64,000 nucleotides of DNA, taken from the NCBI GenBank assembly GCA_022766945.1, contig JALEOU010000042.1, forward strand, positions 16,758 to 80,757, read 5' to 3'. The position numbers and the translations under genes were made by a program. A model generated the notes under the pieces. That model saw only the letters and a list, made by a program, of their open reading frames with translations. It did not search any database and was not told where the DNA came from. The DNA comes from Fusicatenibacter sp. (GTDB lineage: Bacteria > Bacillota > Clostridia > Lachnospirales > Lachnospiraceae). This document shows, one piece after another, positions 16,948-25,866 of this stretch. Position 1 is the first letter of the stretch. Every line of letters starts with the position of its first letter.

Positions 16948-18627
16948 ATGGAAAGAGCGTGGTGGAAAGAAGCGATTGTATATGAGATTTACCCCAGAAG
17001 TTTTATGGACAGTGACGGCGACGGGGTCGGCGATCTTCGCGGCATCATTTCCCGGCTGGATTATCTCAAAGAACTTGGAATTGATGTGATCTGGCTGGCG
17101 CCTGTGTATCAGTCTCCCAACGATGACAATGGTTATGACATCAGTGACTATCAGGCCATCATGAAGGAATTTGGAACGATGGAGGATTTTGATGAGATGC
17201 TGGAAGGCATCCATGCGCGCGGAATGCGTCTGGTTATGGATTTGGTGGTAAATCATACATCAGACGAACATGCATGGTTTGTGGAAAGCAGAAGCTCAAA
17301 GACAAATCCTTACCGGGATTACTATTTCTGGAGAGAGGGCAAAGACGGTCGGGAGCCGAACAACTGGGGAAGCTGTTTTTCCGGTTCTGCCTGGAAATAC
17401 GATGAGACAACCGATATGTATTTTCTGCATGTATTTTCAAAAAAGCAGCCGGATCTGAACTGGGACAATCCGAAAGTGCGGGAAGATGTCTTTTCCATGA
17501 TGAACTGGTGGTGTGAGAAAGGGATCGACGGATTTCGCATGGATGTTATCAGCTTCATTTCAAAAGAAGAAGGACTGCCCGATGGACCGAAGTTTCCGGG
17601 TGCTCTCCACGGCTTCCCCAGGTGTGTTAATGGTCCTCATGTGCACGAGTATCTGCAGGAGATGAACCGGGAAGTACTCTCAAAATATGATCTGATGACC
17701 GTGGGAGAGTGTTCGGGAGTGACCATTGAGGAAGCGAAAAAGTATGCCCGCGCAGACGGAAAAGAATTAAGCATGGTTTTCCAGTTTGAGCATGTGGGAC
17801 TGGATGACGGAAAGTTTGGCAAATGGACGGACCGCCGGATGGAACTGAAGGGATTCCGTGAGGTCATGAGCAAATGGCAGACGGAGCTGGAGGGAAAAGC
17901 ATGGAACAGCCTGTTTCTCGGAAACCATGACCAGCCCAGATCAATTTCCAGATTTGGCAACGATGATCCCAGATACCGGGAAGTCTGTGCCAAGATGCTT
18001 GCGACCTGCATTCATATGATGCAGGGAACTCCCTACCTTTATCAGGGGGAGGAGCTTGGCATGACAAACTGTCCGTTCGAAACGCTGGAGGAATTGAGAG
18101 ACATTGAGAGTATCAATGCATTCCACGAGCTGACAGAATCCGGAAAAATCGACCCGGAAGATATGATGCGCTACATCAATCTGCGGGGAAGGGACAATGC
18201 CAGAACCCCCATGCAGTGGGACGACAGTGCCAATGCGGGATTTACAACCGGGACTCCGTGGATCAAAGTAAACCCGAATTATACCAAAATCAATGCGATG
18301 GCGCAGCAGAAAGATCCGAATTCTGTCTTTCATTATTATCAGAAACTACACAGACTGCGAAAAGAGGAGGATGTGATTGTCTACGGAAAGTATCAGCTTC
18401 TGGAACCGGAAAGCGAGTCCCTTTATGTTTATACCAGGACGCTGGAGAAGGATAAACTGCTTGTGATCTGTAATTTCACAGATCAGGAAGTATCCTACCG
18501 GATACCGGAGGAATTCTCGAATGGACGGATACTGATCGGAAATCTGCGGGAAGAAGGAACATCTGCAGAGGAAACGGTTCAGCTGAAACCGTATGAAGCA
18601 ATTGTACTAAAAGTGGTACAGGAATAA
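16948..18627 (+). CDS. Oligo-1,6-glucosidase / alpha-glucosidase, GH13_31
   Basis: This 559-residue cytoplasmic glucosidase has the length of Bacillus oligo-1,6-glucosidases. The conserved regions are D-L-V-V-N-H (97-103), G-F-R-M-D-V with nucleophile D199, the acid/base E254 in T-V-G-E-C, and the stabiliser D328 in N-H-D-Q. The residue after the nucleophile is V200. In this subfamily a Val there is linked with alpha-1,6 specificity and a Thr with alpha-1,4. The start ATG 16948 follows GGAGG at 16938. An ATG at 16936 is in frame but overlaps the site. It should split imported isomalto-oligosaccharides to glucose. Confidence 0.92.
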   Translation: MERAWWKEAIVYEIYPRSFMDSDGDGVGDLRGIISRLDYLKELGIDVIWLAPVYQSPNDDNGYDISDYQAIMKEFGTMEDFDEMLEGIHARGMRLVMDLVVNHTSDEHAWFVESRSSKTNPYRDYYFWREGKDGREPNNWGSCFSGSAWKYDETTDMYFLHVFSKKQPDLNWDNPKVREDVFSMMNWWCEKGIDGFRMDVISFISKEEGLPDGPKFPGALHGFPRCVNGPHVHEYLQEMNREVLSKYDLMTVGECSGVTIEEAKKYARADGKELSMVFQFEHVGLDDGKFGKWTDRRMELKGFREVMSKWQTELEGKAWNSLFLGNHDQPRSISRFGNDDPRYREVCAKMLATCIHMMQGTPYLYQGEELGMTNCPFETLEELRDIESINAFHELTESGKIDPEDMMRYINLRGRDNARTPMQWDDSANAGFTTGTPWIKVNPNYTKINAMAQQKDPNSVFHYYQKLHRLRKEEDVIVYGKYQLLEPESESLYVYTRTLEKDKLLVICNFTDQEVSYRIPEEFSNGRILIGNLREEGTSAEETVQLKPYEAIVLKVVQE

Positions 18628-18669
18628 AGTAACTGTTACTCTTTTTTGGAAAGGAAATCGGTCAAAAGA

Positions 18670-21075
18670 ATGAAAGAATACATGAAACTGCAGACGTGTG
18701 CAGCGGCAAGGCCGGAAAATGTGATCCAGGGGGACTGCTACCGGGTCACAGTGCTGACGAAAAGCCTGGTGCGTGTGGAATACAGTGCGGATGGAATTTT
18801 TACGGATCAGCCAACCCAGACAGTACTCTACAGAGACTTTCCGCCTGTCGACTTTCGTGTGAAGGAGACAGAGGATGGTCTTCTGATCAGCACAGAATAT
18901 TTTCAGCTCTGCTATGATCGGAGAGAGTTTTCCTCCCATGGACTGTCTCTGGCGTGTAAGGGAGTAGATCTGGAGGGAATGCCAGGCGGTAATATGCCCG
19001 CATGGCGTTATGGGAGCAGCCGTCCCACACTGAAAGGAACAGCGCGGACGCTGGATAATGTGGACGGTGCCTGTGCTCTGGAGGAGGGACTGATGTCCTA
19101 CTGGAATGGCTGTGCGTGCCTGGCCGATTCACGGACACTGACGCTGACCGGGGATGGATGGGTGGAGCCAAGAAAAACAGGAATTTCGGATATCTATCTG
19201 TTTGCCTACGGTCATCGTTACCGGGAAGCTCTGAAGGATTTTTATCGACTGTGCGGCAGAACGCCGATGCTGCCGCGTTTTGCCCTGGGCAACTGGTGGA
19301 GCAGATATTATCCATACACGGAGGAATCTTATCTGGAGCTGATGGAGCAATTTGATAAGGAAAAGATTTCGTTTTCCGTGGCAGTCATTGATATGGACTG
19401 GCATTTGGTGGACATCGATCCGAAATACGGAACCGGATGGACCGGTTTTACCTGGAATAAAGAGCTGTTTCCGGAACCGGAGCGCTTCCTGCAAAAGCTG
19501 CATGACCGGGGAATGAAAGTTACGCTGAACCTGCACCCTGCAGATGGAATCCGCTCGTACGAAGAGTGTTATCCGCGTATGGCGAAACGACTGGGATGGG
19601 ATATCAGCGAGGAAGAGCCTGTAAACTTTGATATTGCGGATCCGGATTTTACGGAAGCTTATTTCGAGGAAGTACTCCATCCGATGGAGAAGGAGGGTGT
19701 GGATTTCTGGTGGATTGACTGGCAGCAGGGAACCGACACCAAGGTAAAAGGGCTGGATCCGCTCTGGATGCTCAATCATTTCCATTATCTGGACAGCAAA
19801 AGAGAGGGCAGACGGGCCATGACCTTCTCCCGTTATGCGGGGCCGGGTTCTCACCGCTATCCGATCGGATTTTCCGGAGATACCGTGATCTCCTGGGATT
19901 CCCTTGATTTTCAGCCGTATTTCACAAGTACAGCTTCCAATATCGGATATGGCTGGTGGAGCCATGATATCGGCGGACATATGATGGGAAGCAAAAACGA
20001 TGAGCTGGAGGCGCGGTGGTATCAGTTCGGTGTGTTTTCGCCGATCAACCGGCTTCACAGCAGCAGCAGTATTTTTAATGGAAAAGAACCCTGGAGATTC
20101 AAAAAAGAGGTCCGTGAGACAATGGATGAATTCCTTCGTCTGCGTCACCGCCTGATCCCTTATCTGTATACGATGAATTACCGTGCCTTTGCAGAGGGTG
20201 AGCCAATCTGCCAGCCGATGTATTACGAATATCCCACAAAATGGGAAAGCTATCAGCGCAAGAATCAGTATTTCTTCGGCAGTGAGCTGATGGTGATCCC
20301 GATTACCACACCGCGGATAGCAGAACTGAATGCCGCGGAAGTAAAAGTGTGGCTGCCAAAAGGCCTGTGGTTCGATTTCTTTACCGATACAGTTTACCAG
20401 GGAGGGAGAAGCCTTTGTATGTACCGGGGGATCGACAGTATTCCGGTTCTTGCAAAAGCCGGTGCCATTGTGCCGATGACTGAGGAGATTCTGTCCGGGG
20501 ATGTGGGAAAAAATCCACAGGAACTTACCGTGCGGATCTATCCGGGAGCGGACAACAGTTTCGTCTTATATGAGGATGAAAATGATACCGAGGGATATCT
20601 GCAGGGAATCTGTGTCAAAACAAAGCTGTCCCTTGACTGGGATCAGAAACGGTTTGTGATTGAACCGGTGGAAGGCCGGGAAGAGCTGATCCCAAAGGAG
20701 CGGACCTGGCAGATCAGGCTGCAGAAAATCACAGCCGCAAAGGCCACGGTACGGATCAATGGCGTGGAACAGAGCGTCCGGCAGGACAAGGAAGGCAGTA
20801 CGCTTGCGATCACGCTGTGCCAGATCAGACCGCAGGACCGCATTGAGATTGAACTTCCAGCTGACTGTGAAATCGCCGGAAATTCGACCGGACAGCAGCT
20901 GTATGAATTCCTGAATCAGGCAGAAATCCGGTATTTTCTGAAAGATCAGATCTATGGACTGGCAGCAAAACACAGGGAGAAAGAGGCGGATCTTATGGGA
21001 GAAATGCAGGTGATGGGTGTCTCGGAACCTTTGCAGAGAGCTGTCCTGGAACTCGTAAATGCCTATGATGGCTGA
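18670..21075 (+). CDS. GH31 family alpha-glucosidase
   Basis: The 801-residue enzyme has an N-terminal beta-sandwich, a TIM-barrel core and C-terminal beta domains. The nucleophile is D350 in F-W-W-I-D-W-Q-Q and the acid/base is D404 in G-F-S-G-D-T. A C-terminal helical tail of about 60 residues follows the usual domain. There is no signal peptide, so it is intracellular. The start is not certain: ATG 18670 is preferred, ATG 18682 is possible, and a TTG at 18646 lacks a ribosome site. It is the last gene of the operon and complements the GH13 enzyme. Alpha-glucosidase is most likely, and alpha-xylosidase is an alternative the sequence does not exclude. Confidence 0.87.
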   Translation: MKEYMKLQTCAAARPENVIQGDCYRVTVLTKSLVRVEYSADGIFTDQPTQTVLYRDFPPVDFRVKETEDGLLISTEYFQLCYDRREFSSHGLSLACKGVDLEGMPGGNMPAWRYGSSRPTLKGTARTLDNVDGACALEEGLMSYWNGCACLADSRTLTLTGDGWVEPRKTGISDIYLFAYGHRYREALKDFYRLCGRTPMLPRFALGNWWSRYYPYTEESYLELMEQFDKEKISFSVAVIDMDWHLVDIDPKYGTGWTGFTWNKELFPEPERFLQKLHDRGMKVTLNLHPADGIRSYEECYPRMAKRLGWDISEEEPVNFDIADPDFTEAYFEEVLHPMEKEGVDFWWIDWQQGTDTKVKGLDPLWMLNHFHYLDSKREGRRAMTFSRYAGPGSHRYPIGFSGDTVISWDSLDFQPYFTSTASNIGYGWWSHDIGGHMMGSKNDELEARWYQFGVFSPINRLHSSSSIFNGKEPWRFKKEVRETMDEFLRLRHRLIPYLYTMNYRAFAEGEPICQPMYYEYPTKWESYQRKNQYFFGSELMVIPITTPRIAELNAAEVKVWLPKGLWFDFFTDTVYQGGRSLCMYRGIDSIPVLAKAGAIVPMTEEILSGDVGKNPQELTVRIYPGADNSFVLYEDENDTEGYLQGICVKTKLSLDWDQKRFVIEPVEGREELIPKERTWQIRLQKITAAKATVRINGVEQSVRQDKEGSTLAITLCQIRPQDRIEIELPADCEIAGNSTGQQLYEFLNQAEIRYFLKDQIYGLAAKHREKEADLMGEMQVMGVSEPLQRAVLELVNAYDG

Positions 21076-21108
21076 ATAAAAATGATTTGTTGTAAATCGT
21101 GTGTGTGA

Positions 21109-21174
21109 AAAGCCCCTTCCGGGGAGACGGGTGCACATAGTGTGCATTTGTCAGTACGGAGGGGGCTTTTTTTA
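21109..21174 (+). terminator. Terminator after the alpha-glucoside operon
   Basis: AAAGCCCCTTCCG-type sequence near 21109-21122 pairs with CGGAGGGGGCTTT at 21157-21169, followed by a run of T. The interval between the arms is long (about 35 nt) and contains its own small inverted repeat GTGCACATAGTGTGCA. Confidence 0.8.
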
Positions 21175-21250
21175 TCGAAAAGTCATTTGCTATAGAAAAA
21201 AGCTATTGCAGGGACAAGAAAAGTACAATGATGGAAAAGGCTTCTTTTTA

Positions 21251-21279
21251 TTGACATTTGGAGGATTGGTTACTATAAT
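21251..21279 (+). promoter_or_regulatory. Consensus sigma-A promoter of the metN operon
   Basis: TTGACA (21251-21256), a 17-nt spacer and TATAAT (21274-21279) match the sigma-A consensus exactly. Transcription would start near 21286, leaving a leader of only about 58 nt. That is too short for an S-box or T-box. Confidence 0.85.
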
Positions 21280-21343
21280 CTAAAACATACTAAACATAGC
21301 GAGTGAGTAGGAATAACGAGGAACAGAAAGGAAGACTCTTGAA

Positions 21344-22378
21344 ATGATAGAATTCGAGAATGTGAGCAAGGTGTTTCAAATCGGGACATCAAAGGTCCAG
21401 GCATTGAAATCAGTAAACCTGAAAATAGAAACCGGCGATATCTATGGGATAATCGGATTTTCCGGCGCAGGAAAATCGACACTGCTGCGGACAATCAATG
21501 CGCTGGAGCGGCCGACAGACGGAAGAGTCCTGATTGACGGAGAGGATATCCAGACACTTTCCAAAGAAAAGCTGCGGCAAAGGAGAAAAAAGATCGGCAT
21601 GATTTTTCAGCAGTTCAATCTTCTGGAGACAAAGACAGTATATGAAAATGTGGCCCTGCCGCTGAAACTGAATCATGTGCCGAAACAGCAGATCAAAAAG
21701 AAGGTGGAAGAAATCCTGGAATTTACGGAGCTGACGGACAAACGGGATGTCTATCCGGGAAAGCTTTCCGGAGGACAAAAGCAGAGAGTCGGCATTGCCC
21801 GCGCGCTGGCCACAGAGCCTACGATTCTTCTGAGTGACGAAGCCACCAGCGCACTGGATCCAAAGACGACAGAGTCGATCTTAAAGCTGCTGAAAAAAAT
21901 CAATCGGGAGTTACATATCACGATTATCCTGATCACACATGAGATGAACGTCATTCAAAGCATCTGTAATCATGTGGCAGTGATGGAAAACGGTGAGATT
22001 GTGGAAAAGGGAGAGGTGATTGACATCTTTGGCGCACCCAGACAGGAAATCACCCGAAACTTTGTGAAATCAGTCATTCACGATGAAGTGCCGGAACGTC
22101 TGACGGCAGGAATCCTAAGGCAGAGCCAGAATTATCGTGTGCTGCGGCTCAAATTTCTGGATTCCGACAGTACCGAATCTGTGCTGGCGCAGATCAACAA
22201 GAAATTTGAAGTCGAGACAAATATTCTGTTTGCCAATATCAGCGAGATTCAGGAGAGAATTCTGGGAATCATTATCGTTCAGGTGATAGGAAGTGAGACG
22301 GAAATCAACAAAGCAGAAGCATATCTTGAGAAACAGAGGGTCGGATATGCGGAAGTGGATCTGGAGAAAGGAGCATAA
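21344..22378 (+). CDS. metN: Methionine-type ABC importer ATPase
   Basis: The 344-residue ATPase has Walker A G-F-S-G-A-G-K-S-T, signature L-S-G-G-Q-K-Q-R, Walker B I-L-L-S-D-E-A-T-S-A-L-D and the switch histidine in I-T-H-E-M. A C-terminal NIL-type domain of about 90 residues, the regulatory ligand-binding part of MetN, begins near residue 255. It drives uptake with the permease and binding protein that follow. The start ATG follows AAAGGAAG. The family also imports D-methionine or other hydrophobic amino acids, and the amidohydrolase at the operon's end hints at an N-acyl or conjugated substrate. Confidence 0.9.
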   Translation: MIEFENVSKVFQIGTSKVQALKSVNLKIETGDIYGIIGFSGAGKSTLLRTINALERPTDGRVLIDGEDIQTLSKEKLRQRRKKIGMIFQQFNLLETKTVYENVALPLKLNHVPKQQIKKKVEEILEFTELTDKRDVYPGKLSGGQKQRVGIARALATEPTILLSDEATSALDPKTTESILKLLKKINRELHITIILITHEMNVIQSICNHVAVMENGEIVEKGEVIDIFGAPRQEITRNFVKSVIHDEVPERLTAGILRQSQNYRVLRLKFLDSDSTESVLAQINKKFEVETNILFANISEIQERILGIIIVQVIGSETEINKAEAYLEKQRVGYAEVDLEKGA

Positions 22379-22381
22379 GAC

Positions 22382-23059
22382 ATGACAGCAGCAATTGAAA
22401 ATTTTCTTGGCATCCCTTTGGAAAAGGTTTTTGTTTCCATCAATGAAACCGTGTACATGGTAAGCATTTCATTGATTATCGGAGCTGTACTGGCGTTTTT
22501 CATCGCCATGCTGCTTATGTTTTGCCGGAAGGGAGGCCTCTATGAAAACCGGCTGGTTTATGGCATTCTGAATCTGGTAATCAATATTGTGCGAAGTACA
22601 CCGTTTGTCGTGCTTTTGATCGCGGTGATGCCTTTGACGAAAGCAATTATCGGAACCAGAATCGGACCGACTGCAGCGATTGTACCTCTGACGATTTTTA
22701 TCGTTCCGTTCCTTGCCCGTCTGATGGAGAATTCTCTTCTGGATACGGGAAAGGGAATTCTGGAGGCAGCACAGTCGATGGGAGCTTCCGTTTTTCAGAT
22801 GATCTTTTACTTTATTTTACCGGAATCCCTGGGATCTCTGATCCTCTCTCTGACGACCGGAATCGTCGGACTGATCGGTTCCAGCGCGATGGCAGGATAT
22901 ATCGGAGGAGGCGGAATCGGAAGCCTGGTGCTAAATTACGGTTACAACCGGTTCAATTTTGAACTGATGTATACGCTTGTTGTCCTTTTGATCATCATTA
23001 CACAGATTATCCAGTCTCTGGGCAATCACCTTGCTGGAAAGGCGAGGAAAAACAGTTGA
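22382..23059 (+). CDS. metI: Methionine-type ABC importer permease
   Basis: This 225-residue permease has five to six membrane spans and is of normal MetI length. The coupling region is E-A-A-Q-S-M-G-A-S, and the motif G-Y-I-G-G-G-G-I-G-S-L near 180 is typical of MetI. It starts 3 nt after the metN stop, with AGGAGC inside the end of metN as the ribosome site. It forms the membrane dimer of the MetNI transporter. Confidence 0.9.
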   Translation: MTAAIENFLGIPLEKVFVSINETVYMVSISLIIGAVLAFFIAMLLMFCRKGGLYENRLVYGILNLVINIVRSTPFVVLLIAVMPLTKAIIGTRIGPTAAIVPLTIFIVPFLARLMENSLLDTGKGILEAAQSMGASVFQMIFYFILPESLGSLILSLTTGIVGLIGSSAMAGYIGGGGIGSLVLNYGYNRFNFELMYTLVVLLIIITQIIQSLGNHLAGKARKNS

Positions 23060-23148
23060 AGAAGGCTTGAATTTGACAGATTTTAAACAGTTCTAAGAGT
23101 AACAGGAATCACTATCAATATCATTAGTTAGAAAGAGGAGAAATGATT

Positions 23149-24075
23149 ATGAAAAATAAAATTTTAAAAAACGTATTGACATTTACAGCTACCGCCGCAA
23201 TTTTGGCAGGATGCGGAAATAGCACCGCTGTGACTTCACAGGAAAACAGCAGTGAGGATACGAGCGTATCAAACAGCAATGCACAGGGAACTTCCTCTGC
23301 TTCAGAAGACCAGCAGTCAGAAAATACCAAGACGAACATCGTCTACGCGAAAGGTGTCGGTCCCTATACCGAATTATTTGAGGAAGCGATTATTCCAATT
23401 CTGGAAAAACAGGGGTATACTTTTACCTGTACAGAACTGGATCTGAATCAGGCAGATGCCGCAATCTCCAGCGGTGATGCGGATGTCTCGGTGGAGCAGC
23501 ATCTGGCCTATATGAAGGCATACAACGAGCAGGCGGACGGTCATCTGGTGGCACTTGGCCGGGTTCCTACCGTTCCCGCGTCCGTATTTTCCGAAAAGCA
23601 TGATTCACTGGATGAAATCGGAGACGGAATGGTGATTGCGGTTCCGCAGGATGCCGGGAATCAGGCAAGAGCGTTTGTAATGCTGCAGGATCTGGGTTGG
23701 ATTACCTTAAAAGACGGAACAGATTACGCCACTGCAGCAGCTGAAGATGTGGAAGAAAATCCATACAATCTGGAATTTTATGAGCTGCAGACGACGTATA
23801 TCGCAACCAGCCTCAGTGATTTTGATTACGGTGTGATCACGGGAAGTATCGTATACAATGCAGGTATCGATCCTTCCACAGCACTTTTTAACGAAAATCT
23901 GACGGATGATTTCTGGCTGCAGGTAGTGGTCAACGAGGAGAATCAGGATGCCGAGTGGGCAAAAGCGATTGTAAATGCCTATCAGTCGGAGGAATTCCTG
24001 ACCTGGATCAAAGAGAACAACGGACCCAAATACAGCAATCTCTGGTCTGTTCCGGAGTATGACAGCGAATCCTGA
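23149..24075 (+). CDS. metQ: NlpA/MetQ-family binding lipoprotein
   Basis: The 308-residue lipoprotein has lipobox L-A-G-C, then a Ser/Thr/Glu-rich linker of about 45 residues, then the NlpA fold beginning N-I-V-Y-A-K-G-V-G-P-Y. The stretch D-A-D-V-S-V-E-Q-H-L-A-Y-M matches the MetQ motif where a family Phe-Gln-His is usual; here it is V-E-Q-H. The start is ATG 23149, 8 nt after GAGGAG. The ATG at 23143 is too close to it. The substrate need not be free L-methionine, since the linked M20 enzyme suggests an amide or N-acyl amino acid. Confidence 0.85.
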   Translation: MKNKILKNVLTFTATAAILAGCGNSTAVTSQENSSEDTSVSNSNAQGTSSASEDQQSENTKTNIVYAKGVGPYTELFEEAIIPILEKQGYTFTCTELDLNQADAAISSGDADVSVEQHLAYMKAYNEQADGHLVALGRVPTVPASVFSEKHDSLDEIGDGMVIAVPQDAGNQARAFVMLQDLGWITLKDGTDYATAAAEDVEENPYNLEFYELQTTYIATSLSDFDYGVITGSIVYNAGIDPSTALFNENLTDDFWLQVVVNEENQDAEWAKAIVNAYQSEEFLTWIKENNGPKYSNLWSVPEYDSES

Positions 24076-24111
24076 AAAAGAGATCCGGATATCGGAATAA
24101 GGAGAAGACAT

Positions 24112-25440
24112 ATGGATGCAGTAGAGAAGAAAATCATTGATCTCATTGATCAGAACAAAGAGGAAATACTGGAGTTTGCCAGGGATATTTATTCCCATGC
24201 GGAGCTGGGCTATAAAGAGTTCCGTACCTCACAAAAATTTGTGGAATTTATGAAAAAGAAAAATCTTCCCGTCACGGAAGGGCTGGCAGTGACCGGGGCA
24301 AAAGCCTATCTCAACGAGGAGAAGAAAGAAAATGCCAGCCTTGCCCTGATTGGCGAGCTGGATGCTCTTAGAATTCCAAATCACAAATATGCGAACCCGG
24401 ACACACAGGCAGCACACTGCTGCGGTCACCATGCGCAGCTGACCGGATTGATCGGGGCAGCAATCGCTCTGACGGATCCGGAAGTTGCATCAGCGCTGGA
24501 TGGACAGATCATCTTCTTTGCGGTTCCGGCAGAAGAATACGGCGAAGTAGAATTTAAAAACCAGCTGAAGGAGGAAGGGAAAATCCGCTATGGCGGAGGA
24601 AAATGTGAGCTGATTCGAATCGGGGCATTCGATGACGCGGATCTGTGTGTGGCGCACCACAGCAGAGGCGGTAATGCGATCTCGTTCAATCAGGGCAGCA
24701 ACAACGGTTTTGTCAGCAAAGTCATTCGCTATCATGGGAAAGCAGCCCATGCGGCGGGAAGCCCAGAGAAAGGTGTCAATGCGCTGAATGCGGCTTCGCT
24801 GGGACTGACCGCGCTGGCATATCACAGAGAAACCTTCCGGGATCAGGACCACGTGCGGATTCACCCGATCATGACAAAAGGCGGTGATCTGGTCAATGTC
24901 GTACCGGAGGAAGTGGTTATTGAGACACTGGTGCGCGCCTCCAACGGTCCGGCCATCTGCGATGCGTCCGCAAAGACAGACCGTGCTTTCTTTGCCGGCG
25001 GCGCGGCACTTGGGGCGACGGTGGAGATCGAAACCATGCCCGGTTACCTGCCCACCATACCTCAGGCGCCAAATCCGGCAGTTGTGGAAGCAGCACGAAT
25101 TGCCGCAGAGGGAACCGACTATCCGGTCGTAATCGAAGATGACTTCACAAGAGTCAACGGCGGTTCCACCGATGTGGGAGATGTACAGCACTTAAAGCCT
25201 GTGTACACCTTCCATACCGGAGGAGTAGAGGGAAATTTCCACAGCGCAGAATTTACAGTGACAGACGAAAATCTGGCTTACCTGGAAACCGCAAAAATCT
25301 TTGCGCTGTCTGCATACCGCCTGCTGAGAAACGGGGCAGCCGAGGCAAAAAAGGCAGTCAGAGAGTATCAGCCCAAATATACCAAAGACGAATACATTGC
25401 CTACATGGAATCCCAGATCCGCAAAGAAATCCGGCAGTAA
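24112..25440 (+). CDS. M20 family amidohydrolase (AbgB/hippurate hydrolase-like)
   Basis: This 442-residue cytoplasmic metallo-amidase of the M20D type has metal-site stretches H-A-E-L-G-Y, G-E-L-D-A-L, C-C-G-H-H-A-Q and P-A-E-E-Y-G, and a dimerisation domain near 190-300 with K-A-A-H-A-A-G-S-P. The family removes acyl groups from amino acids or p-aminobenzoyl-glutamate. It is the fourth gene of the metNIQ operon, 36 nt after metQ. The arrangement suggests that the transporter brings in an acylated or conjugated amino acid that this enzyme then releases (inference). Confidence 0.83.
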   Translation: MDAVEKKIIDLIDQNKEEILEFARDIYSHAELGYKEFRTSQKFVEFMKKKNLPVTEGLAVTGAKAYLNEEKKENASLALIGELDALRIPNHKYANPDTQAAHCCGHHAQLTGLIGAAIALTDPEVASALDGQIIFFAVPAEEYGEVEFKNQLKEEGKIRYGGGKCELIRIGAFDDADLCVAHHSRGGNAISFNQGSNNGFVSKVIRYHGKAAHAAGSPEKGVNALNAASLGLTALAYHRETFRDQDHVRIHPIMTKGGDLVNVVPEEVVIETLVRASNGPAICDASAKTDRAFFAGGAALGATVEIETMPGYLPTIPQAPNPAVVEAARIAAEGTDYPVVIEDDFTRVNGGSTDVGDVQHLKPVYTFHTGGVEGNFHSAEFTVTDENLAYLETAKIFALSAYRLLRNGAAEAKKAVREYQPKYTKDEYIAYMESQIRKEIRQ

Positions 25441-25478
25441 CCGTCATCCCGGACAGTGAGCAGGAGGGAAAGAAATGA

Positions 25479-25507
25479 TTGTAATGGAGGGTCCGGTGTG
25501 CTATAAT
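25479..25507 (+). promoter_or_regulatory. Promoter of the B12-switch operon
   Basis: TTGTAA (25479-25484), a 17-nt spacer and TATAAT (25502-25507) lie just upstream of the riboswitch. The transcript would begin near 25514. Confidence 0.75.
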
Positions 25508-25539
25508 GCAATTGCAGATTTATTTGAAAACTAAATAAG

Positions 25540-25712
25540 AAACAGTTGGTGCCGCAAGGTATCGTTGCGGAGAATAGGGAAACAGGTGAAAGGCCTGTGC
25601 GATCTCGTCACTGTATGCAAGTAGTGTGTTGCTATCATGTCACTGAAGTTTTTCGGGAAGGCGGCAATGCGCGTTTAACTGCGAGCCAGGAGACCTGCCA
25701 GCTGTGGTACGG
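25540..25712 (+). promoter_or_regulatory. Cobalamin riboswitch
   Basis: The conserved elements appear in order. The 5' part has GTTGGTGCCG, and GGGAAACAGGTGAAA is followed by CCTGTGCGATCTCGTCACTGTA. The B12 box reads GCCAGGAGACCTGCC at 25685-25699. These match the cobalamin aptamer consensus. It lies between a promoter and a terminator, so it should switch transcription off when cobalamin is plentiful. The ends are approximate. Confidence 0.93.
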
Positions 25713-25764
25713 GAATGACAATTCCAGATCACGAGGTTTGATTGTACCGAATTTATATTTCGAC

Positions 25765-25802
25765 AATCCAACTGCATTTATGCGTTGGATTTTGTTTTTT
25801 TC
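25765..25802 (+). terminator. Riboswitch expression-platform terminator
   Basis: AATCCAAC-type stem (25765-25772) pairs with GTTGGATT (25784-25791) and is followed by TTGTTTTTTT. It stands 65 nt before the cbiK start and is the likely off-switch of the B12 riboswitch. Confidence 0.88.
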
Positions 25803-25866
25803 GCACCCTTTATTTAGATTATCTTCAAATGCACTGCATAAATAAAACGTAAAGGGGACGAAAAAC

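Noticed and set aside
21280..21343. A possible SAM riboswitch before metN
   Set aside because: The leader is about 58 nt and lacks the S-box core and a terminator.
25546..25845. A 99-codon plus-strand reading before cbiK
   Set aside because: It covers the cobalamin riboswitch and terminator, so it is structured RNA, not a protein gene.
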